Assembly: GCF_002846335.1 (NCBI RefSeq)
Contig: NZ_PJMQ01000001.1
Span: forward strand, 3,782,001 to 3,846,000
Reading direction: 5' to 3'
Length of the DNA stretch: 64,000 bases
Origin: Janthinobacterium sp. 61
Lineage (GTDB): Bacteria > Pseudomonadota > Gammaproteobacteria > Burkholderiales > Burkholderiaceae_D
Part shown: piece after piece, positions 1 to 8,892 of the stretch
How positions within the stretch are numbered: position 1 is the stretch's first letter
Layout: every line of letters starts with the position of its first letter
Notes under the pieces: generated by a model
The model's database searches: none
What the model was told of the DNA's origin: nothing
The model's input: the letters and a program-made list of their open reading frames with translations, nothing else
Made by a program: the position numbers and the translations under genes

Positions 1-1
1 C

Positions 2-826
2 CTGGAACGTGAAATGAATGGCCAGGAAAACATCACCGGCCGCATCATCGACCTGATCGCCCCGATCGGCAAAGGCCAGCGCGGCTTGCTGGTGGCATCG
101 CCGAAATCCGGCAAATCCGTGATCCTGCAGCATATCGCCCATGCGATCACGGCAAATCACCCGGATATCACGCTGATCGTGCTGCTGATTGACGAACGCC
201 CGGAAGAAGTTACCGAAATGCAACGTTCGGTACGCGGCGAAGTCGTCGCCTCGACCTTCGACGAGCCGGCCACGCGCCACGTGCAAGTGGCCGAAATGGT
301 GCTGGAAAAAGCCAAGCGCCTGGTCGAAATGAAAAAAGACGTAGTGATTCTGCTCGACTCGATCACCCGTTTGGCGCGCGCCTACAACACCGTCATCCCT
401 GCCTCGGGCAAGGTATTGACTGGTGGTGTCGACGCAAATGCGCTGCAACGTCCAAAACGCTTCTTCGGCGCCGCGCGCAATATCGAAGAAGGCGGCTCGC
501 TGACCATCATCGCCACGGCGCTGATCGAAACGGGTTCGCGCATGGATGACGTGATCTTTGAAGAATTCAAGGGTACCGGCAACATGGAAGTGCATCTGGA
601 ACGCCGTCTGGCAGAAAAGCGTGTCTATCCGGCAATTAACCTGAACAAATCGGGTACCCGCCGCGAAGAACTGCTGATCAAACCGAACGAACTGCAAAAA
701 ATCTGGATCCTGCGCAAATTGCTGTACTCGATGGACGAGATCGAGGCGATGGAGTTCATTCTGGACAAGATGAAAGCCACGAAGAACAACGCAGAGTTTT
801 TCGATATGATGAGACGCGGCGGCTGA
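2..826 (+). CDS. rho: Transcription termination factor Rho, C-terminal part (5' end outside window)
   Basis: Rho is the hexameric RNA-dependent ATPase that ends transcription of untranslated RNA. The reading frame is open to the first bases of the window (Leu-Glu-Arg-Glu before the first Met), so the gene starts upstream; about 274 of roughly 420 residues are present and the RNA-binding N-terminal domain is missing. Visible are the Walker A region ([11 protein letters not shown]), the Walker B stretch ([16 protein letters not shown]) and the C-terminal ATPase/secondary RNA-binding core ending MMRRGG. Two hairpins follow the stop, the second a clear terminator. The downstream L31 gene is a common neighbour of rho in Burkholderiales. 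Confidence 0.97.
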   Translation: MEREMNGQENITGRIIDLIAPIGKGQRGLLVASPKSGKSVILQHIAHAITANHPDITLIVLLIDERPEEVTEMQRSVRGEVVASTFDEPATRHVQVAEMVLEKAKRLVEMKKDVVILLDSITRLARAYNTVIPASGKVLTGGVDANALQRPKRFFGAARNIEEGGSLTIIATALIETGSRMDDVIFEEFKGTGNMEVHLERRLAEKRVYPAINLNKSGTRREELLIKPNELQKIWILRKLLYSMDEIEAMEFILDKMKATKNNAEFFDMMRRGG

Positions 827-831
827 TTTTA

Positions 832-858
832 GGGGTCAGACCCGTCGGGTCTGACCCC
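832..858. repeat. Perfect intergenic palindrome GGGGTCAGACCC-GTC-GGGTCTGACCCC
   Basis: Two perfectly complementary 12-base arms separated by GTC lie immediately after the rho stop. There is no T-tract, and a separate terminator follows at 885-907. By recall, this arm sequence is widespread between genes in Oxalobacteraceae genomes, so a REP-like element is likely. A related, decayed palindrome lies at 36462-36529. Confidence 0.6.
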
Positions 859-884
859 AGCCCTCCGTTGATCATCCCGCGAAA

Positions 885-907
885 GCCGCTCATTGAGCGG
901 CTTTTTT
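885..907 (+). terminator. Rho-independent terminator after rho
   Basis: Stem GCCGCT (885-890) and AGCGGC (896-901) with loop CATTG, then a run of Ts (902-907). It ends the rho transcript directly before the rpmE2 promoter. Confidence 0.85.
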
Positions 908-908
908 A

Positions 909-937
909 TTGCCGTCCACCCGAAAGCGCTATATAAT
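909..937 (+). promoter_or_regulatory. Sigma-70 type promoter for rpmE2
   Basis: A TTGCCG -35 box (909-914) and a perfect TATAAT -10 box (932-937) are separated by 17 bases. It lies just after the rho terminator and about 100 bases upstream of the L31 start, so rpmE2 has its own promoter and a leader of roughly 95 bases. Confidence 0.7.
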
Positions 938-1040
938 CGACGGTTGCATTATTTTAAACCCTGGCAAGTGATCGGCAATCGGGTCAAGAAGCTGGACGAC
1001 CGACGAAGTGCTGTTTGGCTACCAAACTAGAGAGAAGACC

Positions 1041-1310
1041 ATGAAAGTCGATACCCATCCAGAATACCGCGAAGTTGTTTTCCACGATCTGTCGTGCGAT
1101 TTCAAATTCGTTACCCGCTCGACCATCCAAACCCGCGAAAAAATCACCCACGACGGTAAAGAATACCCACTGGTGAAGATCGAGGTTTCGGCTGAATCGC
1201 ACCCATTCTTCACGGGCAAGCACAAAATCGTCGATACCGCTGGTCGCGTCGAGAAGTTCCGTCAGAAGTTCGGTACCGTTGGTTCGAAAACCGCAGTCGC
1301 AGCAGGCTGA
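1041..1310 (+). CDS. rpmE2: 50S ribosomal protein L31, type B (zinc-free)
   Basis: An 89-residue ribosomal protein of the large-subunit central protuberance, which helps bridge the two subunits. The ATG at 1041 follows a purine-rich AGAGAAG; an in-frame ATG at 1008 exists, but the family begins [12 protein letters not shown]. The single cysteine (in [10 protein letters not shown]) means the four-cysteine zinc ribbon of type A L31 is absent, which defines the C-minus type B form. In bacteria that carry both forms the B type is often used under zinc limitation; here it occupies the normal rpmE position after rho and may be the housekeeping copy. A strong terminator follows. Confidence 0.95.
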   Translation: MKVDTHPEYREVVFHDLSCDFKFVTRSTIQTREKITHDGKEYPLVKIEVSAESHPFFTGKHKIVDTAGRVEKFRQKFGTVGSKTAVAAG

Positions 1311-1313
1311 TTT

Positions 1314-1334
1314 TTGCCGCTTTGCGGCAAAAAA
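1314..1334 (+). terminator. Hairpin after rpmE2 (first of two)
   Basis: TTTTTGCCGC-TTT-GCGGCAAAAAA forms an A/T-flanked GCCGC hairpin directly at the rpmE2 stop. The flanks suit termination on either strand, though the T-run after the stem is weak on the plus strand. Confidence 0.5.
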
Positions 1335-1355
1335 GGGCAGCTTCGGCTACCAGAG

Positions 1356-1381
1356 AAAAGGCAGCTACGGCTGCCTTTTTT
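1356..1381 (+). terminator. Rho-independent terminator after rpmE2
   Basis: AAAA-GGCAGC (1356-1365), loop TACG, GCTGCC (1370-1375) and a T-tract: a textbook intrinsic terminator with a stable tetraloop, separating rpmE2 from the glycosyltransferase gene. Confidence 0.85.
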
Positions 1382-1464
1382 GTCTTTGGCCGCTTTACTT
1401 TATACTCGCGCATACCCGACGCCATTCGTCGCGTCTTGCCATTTTTTTCTGATACCGACTATCG

Positions 1465-3189
1465 ATGAAGCCAGTCCGCCTTCCCGCCGCTGCCACACTC
1501 GCGCTGCCACGATGGGCCTTGTTTGCGCTCGGCCTGCTGTACATCCTGCCTGGCCTGATCGGCCGCGAACCGTGGAAGAACGATGATGCCGCCAGTTTCG
1601 GCATCATGTGGACCATGGCACATGGCGGCCTGAACGATTGGCTGTGGCCCAACGTGGCCGGTTTGTCCTCGCCAGAGGAAGGCCCGCTGGCCTTCTGGCT
1701 GGGCGCCATTTTCATCAAACTGCTCGGCTGGATCGATGGCGACGTCTTTGGCGCGCGCATGTCGACCATCGGCATCTTCGTCGTCAGCACCCTGTCCGTC
1801 TGGTACACCGCCTTCAACCTGGGCCGCCGCAACGATGCCCAGCCCCTGCGTCTGGCCTTCGGCGGCCAGCCCGAGCCTGACGATTTCGGCCGCACCCTGG
1901 CCGATGCCGCCGTGCTCATCTACCTTGGCTGCCTCGGCTTGCTGCAGCACAGCCACGACATCACGGCCGAAGCGCTGCATGTGTCGCTGATGGCCTACCT
2001 GCTGTACCGCGCCGTGCGCTATGTGGAGGGTCCGTCCGTGCGCAATGCAGCGCTGCTGGGCCTGGCACTGGGCGGCCTGACCCTCACGCGCGGCTGGATC
2101 ACGCCGGCGGCGCTGAGCATCGCCATGCTGTTGTGCACCGTCTTCCTGCGCCTGCCGCTGCTGCGCAGCGTACGCCACCTGGCACTGGCCGTGCTCGTGG
2201 CCATCGCACTGGCCCTGGTCTGGCTGCTGCCGGGCGAACTGCTGCAGCCATACGGCCATTCGCCGCTGCAGGCATGGATGGAGTGGAATAGCCGCCAGTT
2301 CAGCGCCCCGAGCCTGAAAAGCCTGCAATATTTCTTCCGCGTCGGCATCTGGTTCTTCTGGCCCGCCTGGCCGTTCGCCGCCTGGGCCGTGTATGCCTGG
2401 CGCCGCCAGCACCATGTGCTGCACATCGTCGTGCCACTGACCTTTGTCGCCATGCTGGCCATCCTGGGCCTGTTCCACCCCGACCCGGAACCGAGCCAGT
2501 TGCTGCCCCTGCTGCCGCCACTGGCCGTGATGGCCGCGTTCGGCCTGCTGACCATGAAACGGGGCGCAATCAACGCCATCGACTGGTTCTCCGTGATGGT
2601 GCTGACCATCTGCGGCCTCGTCCTGTGGCTATTCTGGTTCGCCACCCTGACGGGGTGGCCGCCGCGCCTGGCCTACAATGCATTGAAACTGGTGCCAGGA
2701 TTCAAGCCTGAACTGGAACTGGTGGCCTTCTTCGTCGCTGCCAGCGCCAGCGCAGGCTGGGTGGCGCTGGTGCACTGGCGCATCTCGCGCCAGCCTGCCG
2801 TGCTGTGGCGCGCCGTGGTGCTGTCGTCCGGCGGCCTGATTTTGATCTGGGTGCTGATCATGACGCTGTTCTTGCCCGAGCTGAACTACAGCAAGAGCTA
2901 CGCCAGCGTGGCGCACCAGATTTCCGTCCACCTGCCGCCAGGCAGCAAGTGCATCAACAGCAACGTCGGCGGCGCCCAGCGCGCCTCGTTCGCCTACTAC
3001 GGCCACCTGCCGTTTGCCAGCGTGGGGCAGCAGCAATGCGATGTGTTCTTGTTACAAGACAGCATCAAGGTTCCTGACAGCAAGGAACAGCTGCCCGAGC
3101 ACCACGGCGCGGACTGGATCAAGCTGTGGGAAGGACGCCGCCCCACCGATGATGTGGAACGTTTCCGCCTGTATCAGCGCGTCAGGTAA
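1465..3189 (+). CDS. GT-C fold membrane glycosyltransferase (family 39 / ArnT-like)
   Basis: A 574-residue integral membrane protein with about 12 hydrophobic helices and a soluble C-terminal tail. The first extracytoplasmic loop carries a double aspartate (EPWKNDDAAS), and the next loop carries SPEEGPLAFW, matching the acidic residue before the PPL/YW motif of ArnT and PMT enzymes. Such proteins transfer a sugar from a polyprenyl-phosphate donor to lipid A, glycan or protein on the periplasmic face. The acceptor cannot be read from sequence, and there are no arn or glycan genes nearby to suggest one. It looks monocistronic between two terminators. The family is fairly certain, the substrate unknown. 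Confidence 0.8.
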   Translation: MKPVRLPAAATLALPRWALFALGLLYILPGLIGREPWKNDDAASFGIMWTMAHGGLNDWLWPNVAGLSSPEEGPLAFWLGAIFIKLLGWIDGDVFGARMSTIGIFVVSTLSVWYTAFNLGRRNDAQPLRLAFGGQPEPDDFGRTLADAAVLIYLGCLGLLQHSHDITAEALHVSLMAYLLYRAVRYVEGPSVRNAALLGLALGGLTLTRGWITPAALSIAMLLCTVFLRLPLLRSVRHLALAVLVAIALALVWLLPGELLQPYGHSPLQAWMEWNSRQFSAPSLKSLQYFFRVGIWFFWPAWPFAAWAVYAWRRQHHVLHIVVPLTFVAMLAILGLFHPDPEPSQLLPLLPPLAVMAAFGLLTMKRGAINAIDWFSVMVLTICGLVLWLFWFATLTGWPPRLAYNALKLVPGFKPELELVAFFVAASASAGWVALVHWRISRQPAVLWRAVVLSSGGLILIWVLIMTLFLPELNYSKSYASVAHQISVHLPPGSKCINSNVGGAQRASFAYYGHLPFASVGQQQCDVFLLQDSIKVPDSKEQLPEHHGADWIKLWEGRRPTDDVERFRLYQRVR

Positions 3190-3195
3190 CACACG

Positions 3196-3222
3196 AAAAA
3201 ACCGGGCATGTCCCGGTTTTTT
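3196..3222 (+). terminator. Rho-independent terminator after the glycosyltransferase gene
   Basis: A-run followed by ACCGGG, loop CATG, TCCCGGT and a T-run: a strong intrinsic terminator 7 bases after the stop codon. Confidence 0.9.
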
Positions 3223-3288
3223 CTTGCCCGCCTGGCCAATGTCGATAATCGATAAAATGTTGCCTTTAAATATAGTCAATTACCTAAA

Positions 3289-3318
3289 TTGAACTATAAT
3301 TGCTTTTTATATTATAAT
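3289..3318 (+). promoter_or_regulatory. Predicted sigma-70 promoter of the PEP-CTERM gene
   Basis: TTGAAC (3289-3294) and TATAAT (3313-3318) are separated by 18 bases in an AT-rich stretch. The predicted start of transcription near 3325 lies downstream of the in-frame ATG at 3317, which favours the ATG at 3386 as translation start. Confidence 0.55.
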
Positions 3319-3385
3319 GTCGGCCAGCGCGATGGCGGTGTACTTGCTTTCCCGCCCTTCCATCCCTATTACCACGAAAATACTT

Positions 3386-4366
3386 ATGACATTTTTTGCC
3401 TCACGCACCTTGCCGCTCATCAGCGCCGCCCTGTTCGCCTTCTCCTTCAGCGCCTCGGCCCAAGCGACCGTGATTGACCTCGGCGTCGCCAACGGCTACT
3501 CGGCCTTCATCTTCGGCAACATCGGCAGCAGCGGTGCCAGCGGCTTCACCAGCGTCGGCGGCAGCATTGCCGCTGGCGGCAATATCTACCTGGACAACTA
3601 CAACGTTGGCACGAATAAAAAGCCAGGCAGCGCAACCAACGCGATCGTTGCTGGCGGCGACCTGAACACGGGCTGGGGCACCATCGGTGGTTCCTCCGTG
3701 TATGGCGTCAGCAACCCCAACGCCACGTTGACAGCGCCACAATGGTTCCCACGCGACAATATCAGCAAGGGCAATGCCTCCACCCTGGACTTTGCAGCCG
3801 CCCAGCAACAGCTGACGACCCTGTCGGGCGACGTGGCCAAGCTGCAATCGAACGGCACCGTGCTTTCGCAATCGGGCGGCTACAAGCTGGTGGGCGACAT
3901 CAACGCCGACGTCAATATTTTCAACATCGATGCGTCGAACCTGCATAACCTGACCCTGGACGTATCGTCGCTGAAAAGCACGGCCAGCATCATCATCAAC
4001 GGCACGGCCACCGACATCACCATGAGTGGCGGCTTCGACAATTTCGGCAGCTTCGCCGACCGCACGCTGTTCAACTTCGCCAATGCCACCACCACCAGCC
4101 TGACCAATGCAGGCGTGAACGGCAGCATCCTGGCGCCGAACAGCGCGTTTTCCGGTTCGGGCAGCCTGAACGGCACCCTGATCGCCAATTCGGTCAGCTC
4201 GATCAATTATGGCCACGTCTCGATGAACGGCGCCGGCTTCAACACGGTGAACGTATCGGCCGTACCAGAGCCAGGCACCTACGCCATGCTGCTGGCAGGC
4301 CTGGGCTTGCTGGCATTCATGCGCCGCCGCACGCCAGCGCGCGCGCCGCAAGCGCAACTGGCCTGA
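3386..4366 (+). CDS. Choice-of-anchor A family protein with PEP-CTERM sorting signal
   Basis: A 326-residue exported surface protein. The ATG at 3386 starts a standard signal peptide (MTFFASRTLPL...SASAQA); the in-frame ATG at 3317 would add 23 residues ahead of it and overlaps the predicted -10 box. The body is rich in Gly, Ser, Asn and Thr with beta-type repeats, typical of the choice-of-anchor A domain. The C-terminus has VPEPGTYAMLLAGLGLL followed by arginines, the PEP-CTERM signal recognised by exosortase (EpsH/XrtA type), which removes the tail at the outer face of the inner membrane. Such proteins are usually linked to exopolysaccharide or biofilm matrix. No exosortase gene is in this window. 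A terminator follows. Confidence 0.88.
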   Translation: MTFFASRTLPLISAALFAFSFSASAQATVIDLGVANGYSAFIFGNIGSSGASGFTSVGGSIAAGGNIYLDNYNVGTNKKPGSATNAIVAGGDLNTGWGTIGGSSVYGVSNPNATLTAPQWFPRDNISKGNASTLDFAAAQQQLTTLSGDVAKLQSNGTVLSQSGGYKLVGDINADVNIFNIDASNLHNLTLDVSSLKSTASIIINGTATDITMSGGFDNFGSFADRTLFNFANATTTSLTNAGVNGSILAPNSAFSGSGSLNGTLIANSVSSINYGHVSMNGAGFNTVNVSAVPEPGTYAMLLAGLGLLAFMRRRTPARAPQAQLA

Positions 4367-4385
4367 GCTTCACGCTGAATCCATG

Positions 4386-4425
4386 CAAAACACCGGGCCG
4401 CGCAAGCGTCCCGGTGTTTTTTTTA
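4386..4425. terminator. Bidirectional terminator between the PEP-CTERM and acyl-CoA ligase genes
   Basis: AAAACACCGGG and CCCGGTGTTTTTTT arms flank a short loop. The two flanking genes converge here, and the A/T flanks suit termination on both strands. Confidence 0.85.
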
Positions 4426-4441
4426 TGTACTGGCGAAACGA

Positions 4442-6121
4442 TTATTCCGCGCTCAGACCCAGGTCCGTGGCGACTTGCTTGCGCAACAAATATTTCTGGA
4501 TCTTGCCCGTCACCGTCATGGGAAATTCCTCGACGAAGCGCACATAGCGGGGAATCTTGTAATAGGCGATCTGCCCGTCGCAAAAGGCGCGGATATCCTC
4601 GCTGGTGGCCTGCGTGCCCGGACGCAGAATGATGCAGGCGCACAACTCCTCGCCATACTTGGCGTCCGGCACGCCCACGCATTGCACGTCGAGCACGCTC
4701 GGGTGGCGGTACAGGAATTCCTCGACCTCGCGCGGATAGATGTTTTCGCCGCCACGGATGACCATGTCTTTCGAGCGGCCGACGATGCTGCAAAAGCCGT
4801 TCTCGTCGATGACGGCCAGGTCGCCCGTGTGCATCCAGCGCGCCGTATCGATGGCTTCGTTTGTTTTTTCCGGGTCGCCCCAGTAGCCCTGCATCACGGA
4901 ATAACCGCGCGTAAGCAATTCGCCCTTCTCGCCGCGCGGCACGATGCGCCCTTCCGCATCGATGATTTTCACTTCCAGGTGCGGGTGGACGCGGCCAATC
5001 GAGGACACGCGCATTTCGCGCGGGTCTTCGATCGATGTCTGGAAGCTGACGGGCGACGTTTCCGTCATGCCATACGCGATGGTAATTTCCGCCATGTGCA
5101 TCAGTTCGATGACCCTCGTCATGACTTCCATCGGGCAGGGCGAGCCGGCCATGATGCCGGTGCGCAAGTTCGACAAATCGTATTGCTTGAAGTCAGGATG
5201 ATCGAGGATGGCGATGAACATGGTCGGCACGCCATGTAAACCCGTGCAACGCTCGGCCTGCACGGTTTCCAGCACGGCCTTCGGGTCGAAGCCTTCACCC
5301 GGAAACACCATGGCCGCGCCATGCGTGACGCATGCGAGGTTGCCCAGCACCATGCCGAAACAGTGGTACAGGGGCACGGGGATGCACAGCCGGTCCTGTT
5401 GCGTGAGGCGCATGGCTTCACCGATGAAAAAACCGTTATTGAGGATATTGTGGTGCGTCAGGGTGGCACCTTTCGGCGCGCCCGTGGTGCCGGACGTGAA
5501 CTGAATGTTGACGGCGTCATCAAACTGCAAGGTAGCGCTGACTTCTTCCAGGTGCGCCAGGTCGGCGTCGGAGATGCCCTCCATCAAGGCATCGAAGTTA
5601 TGCATGCCCGGTGTGGCGGCCGCGCCCAGGCGGATGACGTGGCGCAACTGGGGCAGGCGCGGCGACTGCAGGGCGCCCGCGCGCGAACGGGCGATCTCAG
5701 GCACTACGTCCTGCACGATGGCCAGGTAATCGCTGGACTTGAAGCTGGGCGACAGGATCAGCGCGCTGCACTGCACCTTGTCGAGCACGTATTCGAGTTC
5801 CGAACGCCGGTAGGCGGGGTTGATGTTGACCATGATCAAGCCGGCTTTCGCCGTGGCGAACTGGGTCAGCACCCATTCGGCGCAATTCTGCGACCAGATG
5901 CCGACCCGGTCGCCCGGCTGCAAGCCCAGCTTCAGCAAGCCGGCGGCCAGGCGGTGCACGCGCTGCTGGAATTCCAGATACGTCCAGCGCACGTTCTGGT
6001 GCGCCACGATCAGGGCATCGTGCTGGCCATAGCGGGCGGCGATGGCGTCCAGGTAAGCGCCTATCGTTTCGCCGATCAACGGTGTCTCGTGGGCGCCATG
6101 TACATAACTCATTGCTTGCAT
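4442..6121 (-). CDS. Acyl-CoA synthetase (AMP-binding, fatty-acid CoA ligase type)
   Basis: A 559-residue ANL-superfamily enzyme that activates a carboxylic acid, probably a fatty acid, to its acyl-CoA through an acyl-AMP. Visible are the P-loop ([11 protein letters not shown]), the [10 protein letters not shown] motif, the hinge region [16 protein letters not shown] and the catalytic lysine region [10 protein letters not shown] near the C-terminus. The ATG at 6121 ([12 protein letters not shown]) is preceded by GGAG at good spacing; an upstream in-frame start at 6193 lacks one. It resembles the FadD3/AcsA-like medium-chain ligases of beta-oxidation in Burkholderiales, but chain length cannot be assigned. 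It is divergent from polB and probably monocistronic. Confidence 0.9.
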   Translation of the reverse strand: MQAMSYVHGAHETPLIGETIGAYLDAIAARYGQHDALIVAHQNVRWTYLEFQQRVHRLAAGLLKLGLQPGDRVGIWSQNCAEWVLTQFATAKAGLIMVNINPAYRRSELEYVLDKVQCSALILSPSFKSSDYLAIVQDVVPEIARSRAGALQSPRLPQLRHVIRLGAAATPGMHNFDALMEGISDADLAHLEEVSATLQFDDAVNIQFTSGTTGAPKGATLTHHNILNNGFFIGEAMRLTQQDRLCIPVPLYHCFGMVLGNLACVTHGAAMVFPGEGFDPKAVLETVQAERCTGLHGVPTMFIAILDHPDFKQYDLSNLRTGIMAGSPCPMEVMTRVIELMHMAEITIAYGMTETSPVSFQTSIEDPREMRVSSIGRVHPHLEVKIIDAEGRIVPRGEKGELLTRGYSVMQGYWGDPEKTNEAIDTARWMHTGDLAVIDENGFCSIVGRSKDMVIRGGENIYPREVEEFLYRHPSVLDVQCVGVPDAKYGEELCACIILRPGTQATSEDIRAFCDGQIAYYKIPRYVRFVEEFPMTVTGKIQKYLLRKQVATDLGLSAE

Positions 6122-6267
6122 GCTGTCTCCAGGGTAATGGCGCGACGCGCTCTTGTTATCGTCTTCGATGCTGAAAATTATAGCCCCAACCACCCCCGCC
6201 CTGCACCGGCTTGCTGTAATGTGCAGGCCGGTGCCACATTATCCGGGCACGACACGGACACGAAGGC

Positions 6268-8628
6268 ATGGACAGCACAGTACTCCCTCCCGCACAGGGC
6301 TTTATCCTGACCCGCCACTGGCGCGATACCAGCGCCGGCACCGAGGTCGATTTCTGGCTGGCAACGGATGCAGGCCCCCGCCAAGTGCGCCTGCCCGTGC
6401 AGACGGCGGTCGCCTTTATTCCCATGGAGCAGCGCGAGCAGGCGGAACTGCTGCTGCGCGGCGAGCGCCATGCAGAGCTGCGGCCCCTGTCGCTGAGCGA
6501 TTTCCACCACCGCCCCGTACTGGGCTTGTACTGCAAGCAATACCGGCATTTGCTGAAGCTGGAAAAGCAGCTGCGCGCCCACGGCGTCGATGTGTACGAA
6601 GCCGACATCCGCCCGCCCGAGCGCTATCTGATGGAGCGCTTCATCACGGCGCCGGTATCGTTCAAGGGAGAAACACTGCAGGAAGTGCAGCTCAAGCCGG
6701 CGCCCGGCTACCGCCCCACCTTGAAACTGGTGTCGCTCGATATCGAGACGACGGCGCATGGCGAGCTGTATTCGCTGGCGCTGGAAGGCTGCGGCCAGCG
6801 CCAGGTCTACATGCTGGGGCCGCAAAACGGCGGCGACGAGACACTCGATTTCGACCTCGAATACTGCGACAGCCGCGCACAGATCCTCGAGCGCCTGAAC
6901 ACCTGGATGGAACGCCACGATCCGGACGCCATCATCGGCTGGAACCTGGTGCAGTTCGACTTGCGCGTGCTCAAGGTACATGCCGAGCGCTATCAAATTC
7001 CCTTGCGGCTGGGACGCGGCGGCGCCGTCATGGAATGGCGCGAGCATGGCGGCAAGCAGGAACACTATTTTGCCGCTGCGGCGGGACGGCTGATCATCGA
7101 CGGCATCGAAGCCTTGAAGTCGGCGACGTGGAATTTCTCTTCGTTCAGCCTGGAAAACGTGGCGCAGACGCTCCTGGGCGAAGGCAAGTCCATCGACAAT
7201 CCCTATCAGCGCATGGCCGAGATCGACCGGCGTTTCCGCGAGGATAAACCTGCGCTGGCGCGCTACAACCTCAAGGATTGCGAACTGGTCACGCGCATCT
7301 TCGCGAAAACCGAGTTGCTGACCTTTCTCCTGGAACGGGCCAGCGTGACGGGCCTGGCAGCAGACCGCAGCGGCGGCTCCGTGGCCGCCTTCGAGCACCT
7401 GTACCTGCCACTGATGCACCGGCAGGGCTACGTGGCGCCCAACCTGGGCGATGTGTCCGGCGAAAACAGCCCGGGCGGCTTCGTCATGGATTCCCAGTCG
7501 GGGCTGTACGACTCCGTGCTGGTGCTCGACTACAAAAGCCTGTACCCGTCCATCATCCGCACTTTTCTGATCGACCCCGTGGGCCTGGTGGTGGGCACGA
7601 GCGGCGACGAAGCCGATACCGTGCCGGGCTACCGGGGCGCGCAATTTTCGCGCGTGAAACATTGCCTGCCCGCCATCGTGCAACAGGTGTGGCAAGGGCG
7701 CGAGGCGGCCAAGCGCGAACGCAATGCGCCGCTGTCGCAAGCGCTAAAGATCATCATGAACGCGTTTTACGGCGTGCTGGGGTCCAGCGGCTGCCGCTTC
7801 TTCGACCCGCGCCTGGCCTCGTCGATCACCCTGCGCGGCCACGACATCATGCACCGCACGCGCGAGCTGATCACCGAACAGGGCTACCAGGTCATCTATG
7901 GCGACACGGATTCCACCTTTGTGTGGCTGAAAACGGCGCATAGCGACGAAGAGGCTGGCAAGATCGGCCGCGCGCTGGTGACGCACGTGAATGCCTGGTG
8001 GGAGCGGCACCTGCGCGAGGAATTCGGCCTGGACAATGCGCTGGAGCTGGAATTCGAGACGCATTACCGGCGTTTCCTGATGCCCACCATCCGCGGCTCG
8101 GAAGAAGGCAGCAAGAAGCGCTACGCGGGCCTGGTGGGCAAGCCCGACGGTAGCGAAGAGATGGTCTACAAGGGCCTGGAAACGGTGCGTAGCGACTGGA
8201 CGCCGCTGGCGCAGCAATTCCAGCAAGAGTTATACCGGCGCATCTTCCAGCGCGCCGCCTACCAGGACTATGTGCGCGACTACGTGGCGCGCACCGTGCG
8301 CGGCGAATGCGACGCTTTATTGGTCTATCGCAAGCGCTTGCGCCGCCCCCTCGACGACTACCAGCGCAACGTGCCGCCCCATGTACGCGCGGCGCGCACG
8401 GCCGACGCCTACAACCTGGCGCAGGGCCGGCCGCTGCAATACCAGAATGGCGGCTGGATCAGTTATGTGATCACGGTGGCCGGGCCGGAACCGCTGGAAA
8501 CGCAGCGCTCGCCCATCGATTACCACCATTACCTGACGCGCCAGCTGCAGCCGGTGGCCGACGCGATACTGCCCTTCCTGGGCGACGACTTTTCGCGCCT
8601 CGTGTCGGGCCAGCAGGATTTGTTTTAG
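6268..8628 (+). CDS. polB: DNA polymerase II (family B)
   Basis: A 786-residue family B DNA polymerase with a 3'-5' exonuclease, involved in restart of stalled forks and translesion synthesis. The exonuclease motif SLDIETT is near residue 157 and YNLKDCEL is the third exonuclease motif. Polymerase motif A is DYKSLYPSII, motif B KIIMNAFYGVLGSSG and motif C YGDTDSTF, so all catalytic aspartates are present. The length matches E. coli Pol II (783). No convincing LexA box is visible upstream, unlike the SOS-controlled enterobacterial gene. It stands alone. Confidence 0.96.
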   Translation: MDSTVLPPAQGFILTRHWRDTSAGTEVDFWLATDAGPRQVRLPVQTAVAFIPMEQREQAELLLRGERHAELRPLSLSDFHHRPVLGLYCKQYRHLLKLEKQLRAHGVDVYEADIRPPERYLMERFITAPVSFKGETLQEVQLKPAPGYRPTLKLVSLDIETTAHGELYSLALEGCGQRQVYMLGPQNGGDETLDFDLEYCDSRAQILERLNTWMERHDPDAIIGWNLVQFDLRVLKVHAERYQIPLRLGRGGAVMEWREHGGKQEHYFAAAAGRLIIDGIEALKSATWNFSSFSLENVAQTLLGEGKSIDNPYQRMAEIDRRFREDKPALARYNLKDCELVTRIFAKTELLTFLLERASVTGLAADRSGGSVAAFEHLYLPLMHRQGYVAPNLGDVSGENSPGGFVMDSQSGLYDSVLVLDYKSLYPSIIRTFLIDPVGLVVGTSGDEADTVPGYRGAQFSRVKHCLPAIVQQVWQGREAAKRERNAPLSQALKIIMNAFYGVLGSSGCRFFDPRLASSITLRGHDIMHRTRELITEQGYQVIYGDTDSTFVWLKTAHSDEEAGKIGRALVTHVNAWWERHLREEFGLDNALELEFETHYRRFLMPTIRGSEEGSKKRYAGLVGKPDGSEEMVYKGLETVRSDWTPLAQQFQQELYRRIFQRAAYQDYVRDYVARTVRGECDALLVYRKRLRRPLDDYQRNVPPHVRAARTADAYNLAQGRPLQYQNGGWISYVITVAGPEPLETQRSPIDYHHYLTRQLQPVADAILPFLGDDFSRLVSGQQDLF

Positions 8629-8892
8629 GTCAATTTTACTGACCGGCACGGCCAAGCTGAGGTAATATCGGCGCCTGCCAGGCCAGTCCGCGGGCGCTGC
8701 GCGTCGCGGCAGCGTAAAATACGCCATGGCGAAAGAATAAGAGCTCCACCGCAGAAGAAGATGCCGCTCCAGACGAGAATCGTTCGCAACATGATTTTCC
8801 CAGCTGAAATGGCGCATAATTTACAACCATGTTGAACCAGCGGGCAGCAGCACTAGCCATCTGCCCTGCTAATTTTTGAATGAATTGACACC

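Noticed and set aside
6122..6267. LexA (SOS) box upstream of polB
   Set aside because: CTGT and CAG fragments occur but not in the CTGT-N8-ACAG arrangement.
6178..7740. 520-residue frame opposite polB
   Set aside because: Antisense shadow of the polymerase gene.
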